Virus record (IMG/VR): IMGVR_UViG_3300044904_000292
Coordinates: 1 to 48,576 of that record
DNA length: 48,576 bases
Source of the DNA: a virus
Reading direction: 5' to 3' (one strand)
The first letter of the stretch is position 1. Every line of letters begins with the position of its first letter. The position numbers and the translations under genes are program-made. The notes under the pieces were generated by a model that was not told where the DNA came from, searched no databases, and saw nothing but the letters and a program-made list of their open reading frames with translations. Of this stretch, positions 33,725 to 42,933 are shown piece after piece.

Positions 33725-34144
33725 CTACCTGGTCTTCAACGACCGATCAATCGAGGCTAGCCTCTCGTGAATACTGAACAAGAGGATGACCTGCTCGCAT
33801 ACAAGCCTCCACAGGAGGTTGCCCACAGTCGCCAGAAGTAGCGCCGATAGGACCTTCACTAGCTTGGCCGTATCCTCGGTTTCCTTGGTGCCAGCGAAAA
33901 CCATGTAAATCGCCGCCACCATTATGCCCACCACACCAATCACGTACACAACCTTGATGAGCGTTGGACTGATCATCTTCTGAAATGAAAAATACCCATC
34001 CGCTAATCCGTCCATTACTTCGCCTCGCCCTCGAATCGGGGCTGTTTTGTGGACTTCGTCCACCTTGCCGGTGGAAAAATCATAGCCACAATCACACCAC
34101 AGGGCGCTTGCAGGATTTTCGAGTTTGCACTTGGGGCACTGCAC
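33725..34144 (-). CDS. Zinc-ribbon DUF4282-like membrane protein (cargo gene)
   Basis: The GTG at 34144 has an ideal AAAGGAG site eight bases ahead and gives 139 residues; the ATG at 34258 would add 38 unlikely residues. The N-terminus is a zinc ribbon (CPKC ... CDCG, C3, C6, C17, C19). The rest follows the DUF4282 pattern: GYFSFQKMISPTLIKVVYVI, a first membrane helix near 62-84, a second near 95-115, and RLVCEQVILLFSIHERL. DUF4282 proteins are small membrane proteins of unknown function, seen in prophages and hosts. It runs against the tail operon between two tail genes, so a lysogeny-expressed moron such as an entry-exclusion protein is possible but unproven. Confidence 0.75.
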   Translation of the reverse strand: MQCPKCKLENPASALWCDCGYDFSTGKVDEVHKTAPIRGRGEVMDGLADGYFSFQKMISPTLIKVVYVIGVVGIMVAAIYMVFAGTKETEDTAKLVKVLSALLLATVGNLLWRLVCEQVILLFSIHERLASIDRSLKTR

Positions 34145-34386
34145 TGAATAAGCTCCTTTGTGTTGTCGTCTCCGAGACTTTCCAGAATATTCAACGCTGC
34201 GAACAAGGTGGCCCCGCAGCTCTTGCGGCGTGCGGCTTCTCGGATTCATCGCGTTCAATCGGTATCAATCGTTTTCATTTCGTTGAATTTCGTAGATATG
34301 AGTGTACCGCTGGGCCAACTCGGATGAAAGGCCCTGGAATACCCCCTCCAGGCCTCACTCTCATCAGACAAAATTCATAAGGCGCC

Positions 34387-37300
34387 ATGCCCGACACCAT
34401 CGGCCGCATCACCGTCCCCACGGTGATCAACTCCGGCCAGACATTCCCGCTCACCACGCAGTACCCGTTCGGCTTCTCCGTCGAGCGCCCGGTGATCGTG
34501 CATCGCTTCGGCTCGCTCGACGCCAAGCAGGAGCAGCGGTATTACGCCGGCATCGGCCCGCGGAAGTTCCAGTTCAAGCGGCCGAACCTGAACTGGAGCG
34601 AATCCCGCCAGCTCAAGGCGTTCTGGGAGTCCATGCAGGGGCCATGGCAGGCGTTCACCTACAACGTGCCCAATCCCGATGGCACGACCAGCGCCGTGCT
34701 GGTCACCTTCGAGCAGGCTCCCATTTCGTTCGAGTACCTGCGCAACGCCGCCCAAGTGGGACTGAATCTCGTCGAGGTCGTCGATCCGGCGGCGGCGCCC
34801 AGCTACACGGTCGCCTCCACTTGCCTGCGGTTTCCCTCGAGCGGACTGGCCACCGCGCTCCTCTCGGAAGTCCAGCAGGTCATTCCGCTCGTCCACATCC
34901 GCATGCGCGAATCCGCGGTCGCGGACATCCATCTCTCCGACCGCCGTGTGACCGTGGGCGACCAACTCTATTTGCCGCGCCTCGTCGGCATCGGCGAGGC
35001 CGGCTCCGACGTCCTGATCTCCCAGGACATCAGAGGCGCCTCCGACAACGTGCGCTTCGCTTTCGGTAACGGCGACCGCGTCATGACGCAGCTCGCCAAC
35101 GACACCGACCTGAAGTATGCCGAGATTGACCTCTGCCTGTTCCATGTGAATTCCGGCATCCTGCTCCAGCTCTGGAAGGGCGTCATCCAAAACTACGTCA
35201 GCGATGGAACGCCCACTTTCCCGGTGACCTGCTCCGACGGCTTCTTCCAGATCATGAACCAGTACCCCGAGCGGCAGCTCAGCCGCCAGTGCTGGAAGAC
35301 CTTCGACGATGGCGTGAATTGTCCGTATGCAGCGCACGGGAGTGGCGGCGATCCCGCGAGTTGCGACTATTACCTCGAGTCGGCCAATGGCTGCCAGGCG
35401 CACGGCATGGCCCGCTACTTCGGCGGGCACCAGGCCGACCCCCAGGGCGTGATCATCAAAGACGACTCCACCGGGTTCCTGGGTTTCGGCCGCAACACGG
35501 TCACCGCCACGTCAATCATTTCGGACACGATCTGGGGCCTGGCGCTGCCGGAGATCTGGTGCAACTCGGGCGGCAACCCGTTGTTTGCCTTCCTGGCCAC
35601 AGCGTTGATGGTGAACTACCGGGACGAGTCCGGATACGCCGACTCATTGGGCATCCTTGGTGCCGGACCTCTGGGCGGGTTCACGCCGTCGATGGTCGTG
35701 CAGAATGCGGACGGCTATCGGTATCTGGTGGCCCCCATGGTGGACGGCTACCCCTGGCAGGGTCTCAAAATCGACGGCAACCTGAACGTGACGAAATACC
35801 AGCCGGGGATGGGGCTGCGATACATCGCGGGCAACGACCCCGCGAACCCGAGCAGCGACTATTTCTCGCTCGGTCAGGGATCGCCTCAGGTGTGGCAGCC
35901 GAACGTCTATGCGGCGGGCACGGCGGCGTGCGAGATCCGCATCGTCAAATCGACCACGATCCAGCCCAGCACCCCCGACCAGCACCAAATGAAAGTCCCT
36001 ATCGATTTCGGGATGTGGGGCTGGACCTGGGACCAGGCCGGCAACCGGACGGCGGTCAGGGGATTGATCAATCCGTTCTGGATTGCCGTCAACATGCTGC
36101 TGCGCGCCATGGGGATCTATGGCGACCCCTCCACCGGATCGGACCCCGGCGGCGGGCCGGGACCGTCGTCGGCCGCGCAGCTCGCCACGTTTGTGCTGCC
36201 GTCGCTGGTAGTGGGCGACGGAAGCGGCGCGGCCGAGATCGCCGCAGACCAGGTTGCAGCCATCCTCGGCACCGGTACCGAGACGCAGTTCCAGTTCCAG
36301 GGAATTCTGAGCAGCCAGAAGCCGTTCCGCGACTGGCTTACCGAGGTGCTCAACTGCTGCCTGGGGTTCTACACCTGGGAATTCGGCCAACTGAAGCTCG
36401 GCTGCCGGATCAACGCCAGCGCGGTAGACGCCTACACCGTCGGCAATCTGCTGTTCCAGAGCCTGCGATTGGCTCCGATTCAGTCGGCCTTTGAGCACCT
36501 GGTGCTTTCCTTCGCCGACGTTGCCTATCAATACCAGGCGAACACCGCAGAGTATTGCGACAAAGGCCACGCGGCCTACTACGGCCGCGCCGGATCGCCG
36601 CTTACCAGCCAGATGCACTCCGTCGGCTGCTCCACGCTCAGCCAGGCGCTCCGGATCGCGGCCACGCGGACGCGCGAGGAAATCGGCGGCGTGAATCCCA
36701 CCGAGTGGCGCAATGCGAGGACAACCACCTGGCAGACCACGCTGCTGGGCCTGGCCAACGAAGTCGGCCAGGTGGTCTCGATCACGCATCCCGACGTGCC
36801 CACCGGTACCGGCAAGTTCCGGATTCAGCGGTGGAGCCTGAAGAAGGACTGGTCGGTTGAGATCCAGGGGCAGACGGTCACGGATTCGATGTACGACCTG
36901 GACGTCGGGCCGAAGCCCATCGACGTGGTGCCCGCGCCCCTGCCGCCTCTGTTTTACCCGATCCCGCTCAGCCCGGCGTGGGCGCCCTACCAGGTGCAGG
37001 CGGCCGCCTGGGACGCGCTGTTCCCGAATGAGTGGACATTCGATTTGAACCAGACCTACACCACGCTGGCCGATGGCAGCGCGCTCGCCAACCTCATTGT
37101 CACCGGCAAACTGCCGGTGAACCAGTTCAGCGCCACCGGCGCCGGCGCGCCTGGGATCGGATCTATCTCGCAGTCCGCGGCGGGCGGCTCGTTGCCGGCC
37201 AACGTGACGCTGCGCGTAGCCATCTGCGCCATCGATTCGAATGGGCTTCCGTCGGCTCCGTCGAATATCGCCATCATCGGGACCCCGGCTTCTGGAACGG

Positions 37301-38496
37301 GCACGTTCACCCTGGAAGACATCACCTGGCCGGCGGTCGCGGGCTTGGTTTCGTACGTCCTGTTCGTGGCCACCCAGGACGATTTGATCTGCGCGCAGAC
37401 CTCGGGCGCGTTGACGGCGGGTCCGAACAATACCTACACGCCGGACTCGATCACTTTCGGCGGTCCGCTGGCGCGCTCGACGTGGGCGCTGCCCTCACCC
37501 TACATCTCAAAGATACGGATCAAGGCCAAGCGGGCGATTCACATGGGGGTGGCGGGCCTGGACGTGGACAGCGTGGCTGCTCCGAATCAGGTCGTCTGCG
37601 GGTGGCTGGTCGACGCTAATCCGCCGGCCAACGCTTTCAATCCGGTCGGCAGACTCCTGTCTGTCGTTGGGCGCCCGGAGAGCAGCACGCCGTTCGTCAG
37701 TGTGCAGATCACGGGTTATGACCATGCGACCGGAACACTGACCGTCTCTCCGCAGGCAGTGGTTGCGGGCCATCCGGAACTGTCCATCCAGGTGGGCGAC
37801 GTGGTTGTCATTCGCAACTCAGCCGATGCGCCGAACACTGGCAACCCGACCCGGATCACCGACTCGGGTTACCAGAACGTGACCTGCAATTACAGCGGCC
37901 TGACGCCGGGCGTCGAGGTGGGGAACATCCTGCGGGTGATCATGGGCACCGGGCGCGGCCAACTCCGCAAGATCACCGGGAACACGCCCACCCAGTTGTC
38001 CTGGGATCTGCCGTTGGTTCTCGATGAAACCTCGGTGTGTATCGTCGAGGACGCAGCGTGGTCTTACAGCGTCGATTCCAGCGACGTCGACAACGCTAAC
38101 TATCAACTGGCGACCTCTCTCACGCTGCCCAGCACCAACTTCCTGGACTTCTCGATGGTTGTGGGCGGCTTCACGGTAAATTCGGCCGGTGTGGAATCGA
38201 GTGATGCCTCGGCTCCCATCCGCGAGATCTTCATCTACGGCGACGGCTACGCGCAGGCGTTCATTGCGGCCACGACGTATGCCATGAAGGCCAACGATCA
38301 CGTTCTGACCTTCACCGGTGTCAATCAAACGCTGAACCTGTTGCCCAGCAATGCGATCCGCCGTTTCCCGAGGTACATCATTCACGCCGGCACGGGCGCG
38401 CTCTCTGTGAACCCGGCGCCTGGCGACACTGTCGAGGGACTCGCCTCCGGGACCTTGAACCCGGGTGATCGCATGGTGCTGATGCCCAGCTCGTAA
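34387..38496 (+). CDS. Fused tail-tip protein: gpM-like + gpL-like + gpJ/hub-like
   Basis: The product has 1369 residues. Residues 1-140 resemble the small gpM/DUF2460-like protein at 33229 (NLNWSESRQLKAFWESM, GPWQAFTYN, LNLVEVVD). Residues about 155-350 resemble gpL/DUF2163: a beta-barrel part (DIHLSDRRVTVGDQLYLP) and four cysteines, C302, C312, C326 and C336, followed by YFGG. Lambda gpL uses four cysteines in this region to hold an iron-sulfur cluster, so one is predicted here. Residues about 640-870 look like the hub/J-type domain (FYTWEFGQLKLGCRIN ... RIQRWSLKKDWSVEIQ), followed by an Ig/FN3-like part near 920-1020 and C-terminal beta domains. The fusion would combine the tip parts that are separate in lambda. 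Confidence 0.78.
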   Translation: MPDTIGRITVPTVINSGQTFPLTTQYPFGFSVERPVIVHRFGSLDAKQEQRYYAGIGPRKFQFKRPNLNWSESRQLKAFWESMQGPWQAFTYNVPNPDGTTSAVLVTFEQAPISFEYLRNAAQVGLNLVEVVDPAAAPSYTVASTCLRFPSSGLATALLSEVQQVIPLVHIRMRESAVADIHLSDRRVTVGDQLYLPRLVGIGEAGSDVLISQDIRGASDNVRFAFGNGDRVMTQLANDTDLKYAEIDLCLFHVNSGILLQLWKGVIQNYVSDGTPTFPVTCSDGFFQIMNQYPERQLSRQCWKTFDDGVNCPYAAHGSGGDPASCDYYLESANGCQAHGMARYFGGHQADPQGVIIKDDSTGFLGFGRNTVTATSIISDTIWGLALPEIWCNSGGNPLFAFLATALMVNYRDESGYADSLGILGAGPLGGFTPSMVVQNADGYRYLVAPMVDGYPWQGLKIDGNLNVTKYQPGMGLRYIAGNDPANPSSDYFSLGQGSPQVWQPNVYAAGTAACEIRIVKSTTIQPSTPDQHQMKVPIDFGMWGWTWDQAGNRTAVRGLINPFWIAVNMLLRAMGIYGDPSTGSDPGGGPGPSSAAQLATFVLPSLVVGDGSGAAEIAADQVAAILGTGTETQFQFQGILSSQKPFRDWLTEVLNCCLGFYTWEFGQLKLGCRINASAVDAYTVGNLLFQSLRLAPIQSAFEHLVLSFADVAYQYQANTAEYCDKGHAAYYGRAGSPLTSQMHSVGCSTLSQALRIAATRTREEIGGVNPTEWRNARTTTWQTTLLGLANEVGQVVSITHPDVPTGTGKFRIQRWSLKKDWSVEIQGQTVTDSMYDLDVGPKPIDVVPAPLPPLFYPIPLSPAWAPYQVQAAAWDALFPNEWTFDLNQTYTTLADGSALANLIVTGKLPVNQFSATGAGAPGIGSISQSAAGGSLPANVTLRVAICAIDSNGLPSAPSNIAIIGTPASGTGTFTLEDITWPAVAGLVSYVLFVATQDDLICAQTSGALTAGPNNTYTPDSITFGGPLARSTWALPSPYISKIRIKAKRAIHMGVAGLDVDSVAAPNQVVCGWLVDANPPANAFNPVGRLLSVVGRPESSTPFVSVQITGYDHATGTLTVSPQAVVAGHPELSIQVGDVVVIRNSADAPNTGNPTRITDSGYQNVTCNYSGLTPGVEVGNILRVIMGTGRGQLRKITGNTPTQLSWDLPLVLDETSVCIVEDAAWSYSVDSSDVDNANYQLATSLTLPSTNFLDFSMVVGGFTVNSAGVESSDASAPIREIFIYGDGYAQAFIAATTYAMKANDHVLTFTGVNQTLNLLPSNAIRRFPRYIIHAGTGALSVNPAPGDTVEGLASGTLNPGDRMVLMPSS

Positions 38497-38501
38497 GCGA
38501 T

Positions 38502-39344
38502 ATGGCCAACTGGACAATCATCGGCGGGAGCCAAGGCCCGGTCGTCAATCCGCCAGGCGGAAGCATCGGCGGCGGCGGGTCCTCAACCAAGGACGACAGC
38601 CTTGCGGATAAAGCGACGTTCTTTGCCGGCTTCGGCAACCCGATTCTGCCTGGCGTGGATTATGGAGTGCGGCACATCGTTAGCCGCACATCGACACCGG
38701 GCATGCTATTCGCTTATCTCGCCAGCCCGCCCGCCGCCGGCAGTTTCACCTTTGACATCCTGCTTTCCCAGGATGGGGGTTCGACGTGGTCCACGATCCT
38801 CAACAACCCGATCAGCATCAATTCCGCGAACGTCGTCCAGTCCAACGATTTCGTAACGAACACCGCGTTCGCGCCGGGCAATCTTCTGCGTCTGGATGTG
38901 CTCAACGCGGGCGTCGGGCCAGGCTTCGCGAACGGGTTCCAATGCGTGCTTACCACGCAGGGAATCACGGTGCCGGGGTGGGACCGCGCCACGTTCGTCT
39001 TCGGGATCGCCACCAGCCCGCCAATCGCCCAGGACCTCGGCGGCTACTTCATCGTGACCCGGCCCACTGCTCCGAGCGCCGTGTTCCTGAACGTCAAGAA
39101 CCCACCCGGCGGCGACGTCAGCCTGGATCTGCAGGTTCTGCGAGACGGCGCTTGGACATCGATCTTTCCCGCTGGAGGTCCGCTCACCGTGGCGGCGGCC
39201 TTCAGCGGCGTGCTGACGGCCGAGGTATTCGCCAGCCGCATGGCATTCGCCCCCGGCGAACTCATCCGCCCATACATCATTAGCGGCCCGACCGCTTCCG
39301 GAATGGGCTACAACGTGGTTCTGATTATGGAGGTTCTCAACTGA
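38502..39344 (+). CDS. Tail-surface protein with duplicated beta domain
   Basis: The product has 280 residues. The N-terminus is a Gly-rich flexible stretch (GGSQGPVVNPPGGSIGGGGSS). Two tandem beta domains follow: SFTFDILLSQDGGSTWSTIL ... NTAFAPGNLLRLDVLNAG, and VSLDLQVLRDGAWTSIFPAGG ... RMAFAPGELIRPYIISG. The shared (A)FAPGxLxR core shows an internal duplication. No enzyme motif is seen. Position after the tip protein suggests a fibre or receptor-contact protein. It starts five bases after the tip stop. Confidence 0.6.
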   Translation: MANWTIIGGSQGPVVNPPGGSIGGGGSSTKDDSLADKATFFAGFGNPILPGVDYGVRHIVSRTSTPGMLFAYLASPPAAGSFTFDILLSQDGGSTWSTILNNPISINSANVVQSNDFVTNTAFAPGNLLRLDVLNAGVGPGFANGFQCVLTTQGITVPGWDRATFVFGIATSPPIAQDLGGYFIVTRPTAPSAVFLNVKNPPGGDVSLDLQVLRDGAWTSIFPAGGPLTVAAAFSGVLTAEVFASRMAFAPGELIRPYIISGPTASGMGYNVVLIMEVLN

Positions 39345-39345
39345 A

Positions 39346-40170
39346 ATGGGAGTTATCTATTCTGGGCAGCCGATCACCAACACGACGGTGGACGGATCTA
39401 CCAACGATACGCTGAACCAAGCGATCAAGAACGCGCTCATCACGGCTGGCTGGAGCCTCATCAAGAGCGGATCGGGTGACGGCATCTGGCGCCTGCGCTC
39501 GGCCGCCACGCCGCAGGGCATGCAGGGCGACATCTGGATGTGGCGCGGCACGGGCAGTCCTGCACCATCGTACTTTGCGGCGTCCAGCAACCTGGCCACC
39601 ACCAACGCCCAAGGGTTGCAGGAGCAGAACGGTGTGACCGTGCTGGTCGGCAGCGGCTACAGCTACCAGTTGGTTGCCAACGCCTACTACTTCTACCTGT
39701 TCCGCAACGCGACTCCCATGCCGGCACAGCAGTGCTTCTTCTTCACCGTCCCGTACATCCCGCCCAACCTCGTGGGGCTGGTGAACTCGATCATCTGCGC
39801 GAACGGAAGCAACAGCACAGGCGACACGATCGGCGCCGGTGGGCTGTTTAACTCAGGCTCCAACTCCTTCGCCTATCTCAACGGCCAGGGCAGCAACCGC
39901 TCTGGCCAGTTTAGCCTCTACGGGGTGGCGACCAACACCAAGCCGACCTGGTTCGATGGAAGCTGCGAATACTACGAGCCGCGCATCATGGCGTTCCAGA
40001 CCAACGGCAACGGCCAACAGAGCGGAACCGTCCACGCCTGCGGCTACCAGTGGGATGCGCTGGTTGTCAACCAGCCCCTTCCGCGGGGAACCACCATTTC
40101 CTACGACGGCGGGACGTGGTACGTGCTCACCGAGGGCACCGATCCGGCCCTGATGATCAAGGTGGCGTAG
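39346..40170 (+). CDS. Tail-associated hypothetical protein
   Basis: The product has 274 residues. It is rich in Gly, Ser, Asn and aromatic residues. The N-terminus (NDTLNQAIKNALITAGWSLIKSG) is a helix seen at the start of several phage tail proteins; the body is beta-rich (YQLVANAYYFYLFR, TVPYIPPNLVGLVNSI, SGTVHACGYQWDALV). No membrane segment or signal is present. It probably belongs to the tail fibre assembly. It starts one base after the previous stop. Confidence 0.6.
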   Translation: MGVIYSGQPITNTTVDGSTNDTLNQAIKNALITAGWSLIKSGSGDGIWRLRSAATPQGMQGDIWMWRGTGSPAPSYFAASSNLATTNAQGLQEQNGVTVLVGSGYSYQLVANAYYFYLFRNATPMPAQQCFFFTVPYIPPNLVGLVNSIICANGSNSTGDTIGAGGLFNSGSNSFAYLNGQGSNRSGQFSLYGVATNTKPTWFDGSCEYYEPRIMAFQTNGNGQQSGTVHACGYQWDALVVNQPLPRGTTISYDGGTWYVLTEGTDPALMIKVA

Positions 40171-40183
40171 CCGGAGACGTACC

Positions 40184-40832
40184 GTGCCCCAAGCCTACTC
40201 TTATCAGCAGCAGGGTCTTCAAAGCCTGCTGGCGAGTTCCTTGTCGATTGCCTTGTACACCCGGTGCCCCGAGGGCAACGCGGCCGGCGTGGAATTGAGC
40301 GGCAACGGCTACTCGCGTCAGAGCATCACGCTCGCGACGATCCTCAACCTCTGCGCTTCGAACCAGAGCGACATCGTGTGGACCGCGAGCGGCCCCCTGG
40401 GGCACGGCTTACTACTTTGCGATCTGCCTCGCCGCGGACGGTTCCATGGTCTACTGGGGGGCGCTCCCAGCGTCCCTCACGGCCTCGGCTGGGTCCACGC
40501 CGACCATCAAGGCCGGCTCGCTTCTGATCGATTGGACCAACCCGGCGACCGGGATGGCCGTCAACTGGGGGGCGATGTTCGACCGTGCTCCAGTCGGCGA
40601 CCTGGCGCTCGTGACTCTGGTCAACAGTATGGGGTTCCTGACGAGCCTGCCGTCCGGCCTGGTCACCATCTCGACTTACAAGATCGTTCCGCAGGACCAC
40701 GCGGAAATGAACCTGGCGACCGTGGTGGCCGAGCAGCAACTCGGCGCGTATCTGTTCCGCAACGTATTCGATGCCACGCGCGGAAGCACCGCGGGCTATA
40801 CCGTCGCCGGCCCGACCAGCCTGACGTTCTGA
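40184..40832 (+). pseudogene. Tail protein gene split by a one-base frameshift
   Basis: Two frames join into one protein. Frame 1 (from ATG 40184) reads MPQAYSYQQQGLQSLLASSL ... IVWTASGP and then runs out of register. Frame 2 resumes as WGTAYYFAICLAADGSMVYWG and ends at 40832 (GPTSLTF). Omitting one C from the CCCCC run at 40393-40397 restores GPWGTAYYFA and an uninterrupted 215-residue protein. The N-terminus is shaped like a virion protein of unknown function. The lesion may be a sequencing error, a true frameshift mutation or, less likely, programmed +1 frameshifting. The ATG at 40446 could start a shorter 128-residue product. Confidence 0.7.
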
Positions 40833-40854
40833 ACATTCAAGGAGAGATCTTCCC

Positions 40855-41238
40855 ATGGCGAAAAGCTATTACCTCGACAATGCAGTTCTACAGGCGGTTC
40901 TGGCCGCCGTTCCGTACACGTCCCCTTCGGCGGTGTACGTGGCGCTTTACACCGCCGCGCCCGGCCCCACCGGCGGCGGCACGGAAGTCGCGGGCGGATC
41001 ATACCAGCGCACCGCGTGCACATTCGGAGCGCCCACTAACGGCGCGCTTACCAACTCCGGGGCTTGCACTTTCCCGCAGGCGTCCGCGGGTTGGGGCACC
41101 ATCACTGCCTTTGGCATCTTCGACGCGCAAACAAACGGCAACCTGCTCTACTACGGCAACCTGACGGCGAGCAAAACAATCAACTCCGGCGACCAGTTGA
41201 CGTTCGCCATCAGTGGCATCACGGTCACCGAGAGCTAA
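40855..41238 (+). CDS. Phage tail-surface protein, Gp80-like
   Basis: The product has 127 residues with an aaggaga site. The pattern (YLDNAVLQAVL ... YTSPSAVYVALYTAAPG, EVAGGSYQRTACTFG, GWGTITAFGIFDAQTNGNLLYYGNL, TINSGDQLTFAIS) is widely shared by small tail proteins of phages. It is a compact beta-sandwich thought to lie on the tail or baseplate surface. It has no enzyme features. Its position within the fibre gene run agrees. Confidence 0.75.
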   Translation: MAKSYYLDNAVLQAVLAAVPYTSPSAVYVALYTAAPGPTGGGTEVAGGSYQRTACTFGAPTNGALTNSGACTFPQASAGWGTITAFGIFDAQTNGNLLYYGNLTASKTINSGDQLTFAISGITVTES

Positions 41239-41246
41239 TCCCCACC

Positions 41247-42101
41247 GTGGCGATCACCAATCAAACGACTCTGTCGAACGCCGCGATCACCCGACAGATC
41301 CTCAACTTTCTGTATGGGTTCTCCGGCAATTCGCTCGGCGCGTGGAACAAGGGCAGCACGTTCTCGCTGTGGGGCTATGGCGGGTTGCCGCCTGCGGGCA
41401 ACACCAACCCGTCGAGTGCCATCCCGACGAGCGGGACAACTGGCGCGTTCCCCCTCGTCGACGCCGCCGCGGGCAAGCAGCTTTATCTTGGCAAGATGCA
41501 TGCGCGCCAATCGTATTATGTTCAAAGCCCGGCGGGCTATTACCCCGCTCGTGTCGCGCTTCGCTTGTACGACCGGCTCTACCATGCCGGCGTGACTTTC
41601 AACGGCGCGAGCCAGACCACCACGCTGAACGGTCCGACTGTCACCAGGGGTCTGGCCAACGGGATCGGGAACGAACTCTGGTTCGAAGAGGACAGTGGGG
41701 GTTTTCCGCAAGGTTCTATCACCATCACTTACGTAAACCAGAGCGGAAACAACGCCACCACAACTGCGTTCAGTCTCTCGTCGACGAGCGGCGATTCATC
41801 CGGTGGGCGCACGGCGCAGGTCCCCCGTGTGAGCGGCGATTCCGGCGTGCAATCGATTGTTTCGATAGCTAGCTCCGGCTTTTCGACTTATCCCAACACC
41901 CGGCAGGGCACGGTCCTGATCTTGCGCGAGATCGCCCAGTACACCTACAACTTCATGGAGGGCGAGTTCCTCGATGCGCTCGACCTGGGCTTGCCGACCA
42001 TCGACAACGGATCGTGCCTGTTCCTGATGACGGAAGCGTGCATTGCATCGCCCTCATATCCTTTCGGAATTGTGGGGCGCATCGAAATCTACCAGCAGTA
42101 G
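41247..42101 (+). CDS. Tail fibre-like protein, paralogue A
   Basis: The product has 284 residues from GTG 41247, immediately after the previous stop; longer in-frame extensions overlap the upstream gene. It is beta-rich, with repeated Asn/Gly/Thr. The block LYDRLYHAGVTFNG ... GNELWFEEDSGGFPQGSITITYVNQSGNNATTTAFSL and the end FLDALDLGLPTIDNGSCLFLM have counterparts in the next gene, so the two are tandem paralogues. Catalytic motifs are absent. It is probably a receptor-facing tail or baseplate protein. Confidence 0.65.
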   Translation: MAITNQTTLSNAAITRQILNFLYGFSGNSLGAWNKGSTFSLWGYGGLPPAGNTNPSSAIPTSGTTGAFPLVDAAAGKQLYLGKMHARQSYYVQSPAGYYPARVALRLYDRLYHAGVTFNGASQTTTLNGPTVTRGLANGIGNELWFEEDSGGFPQGSITITYVNQSGNNATTTAFSLSSTSGDSSGGRTAQVPRVSGDSGVQSIVSIASSGFSTYPNTRQGTVLILREIAQYTYNFMEGEFLDALDLGLPTIDNGSCLFLMTEACIASPSYPFGIVGRIEIYQQ

Positions 42102-42120
42102 AAACTCAACAGGACGACTT

Positions 42121-42921
42121 ATGGCAATCACAACGATGGACCTTCTAGTTGCGGCAATCGCGGTCGCGCAGCAGAAGCGGTTCTATAAGCAGAGCATGTC
42201 GACCAAAGCCATCGGCGCGTGGCAGTCGATGTGGACCGCGGCAGGCGAGCCGGCCGCCGGAGCCGCCGCCGGATCGACGGCCGGTGTGGTCCCAACGTCT
42301 TCCACGACCGGCGCGATTGCCTTTACCGACGCGGGCGCCGGCATCACCAGCTATCTCGCGCGCCTGCAGGCGATGGGCACGACCCAACCGCTCTGCATCG
42401 CGCTGGCCGACCGCCTCTACCACAACTCGGGATTCTCGGGAACAAACACCGGCGTGCAAAGCGTCACCGGCCCACCGGCGCTGACTCGGCCCGACAACTC
42501 GGGCGCGAATAACGAACTGTGGATCGAATGGTACACGGCCACAGGTTCTTCTTCGGTGAATCTGACCGTCAGCTACAACGATCAGAGCGGCAACCCTCAG
42601 ACCACCACGTTCCCGTTCCAGGCATCGCCGGTTGCCGGCCAGATGCAGGCTGTCCCCCTCGCCGCGGGATCGACGGGCGTTCGTTCCATTACGAGCGTTC
42701 AGCTTTCCGGGACCACCGGCACGGCCGGCAACTTCGGGCTGACGATCTTGCGGCGCCTGGGCGAGATAGTCTGCATGACCGCAGCAAGCGGCGACAACCT
42801 CGACGCCTTCGCGTTGGGCCTGCCGACGATCTACACCAGCGCGTGCCTGTTCGTGTTCTGCCTGGCGGGCGCGACTTCGACCGGCGACATCAAGGGCGGC
42901 ATCGCTATCGCCCAAGGGTAG
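42121..42921 (+). CDS. Tail fibre-like protein, paralogue B
   Basis: The product has 266 residues from ATG 42121; the earlier ATG at 42043 overlaps the previous gene and is rejected. It shares with the gene at 41247 the segments LADRLYHNSGFSG, NELWIEWYT ... VNLTVSYNDQSGNPQTTTFPF and LDAFALGLPTIYTSACLFVF. The N-terminus (AAIAVAQQKRFYKQSMSTKAIGAWQSMW) differs, which could reflect a different attachment end. Role as a tail-surface protein is inferred from position and composition. Confidence 0.65.
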   Translation: MAITTMDLLVAAIAVAQQKRFYKQSMSTKAIGAWQSMWTAAGEPAAGAAAGSTAGVVPTSSTTGAIAFTDAGAGITSYLARLQAMGTTQPLCIALADRLYHNSGFSGTNTGVQSVTGPPALTRPDNSGANNELWIEWYTATGSSSVNLTVSYNDQSGNPQTTTFPFQASPVAGQMQAVPLAAGSTGVRSITSVQLSGTTGTAGNFGLTILRRLGEIVCMTAASGDNLDAFALGLPTIYTSACLFVFCLAGATSTGDIKGGIAIAQG

Positions 42922-42933
42922 GACCCATCGCTC

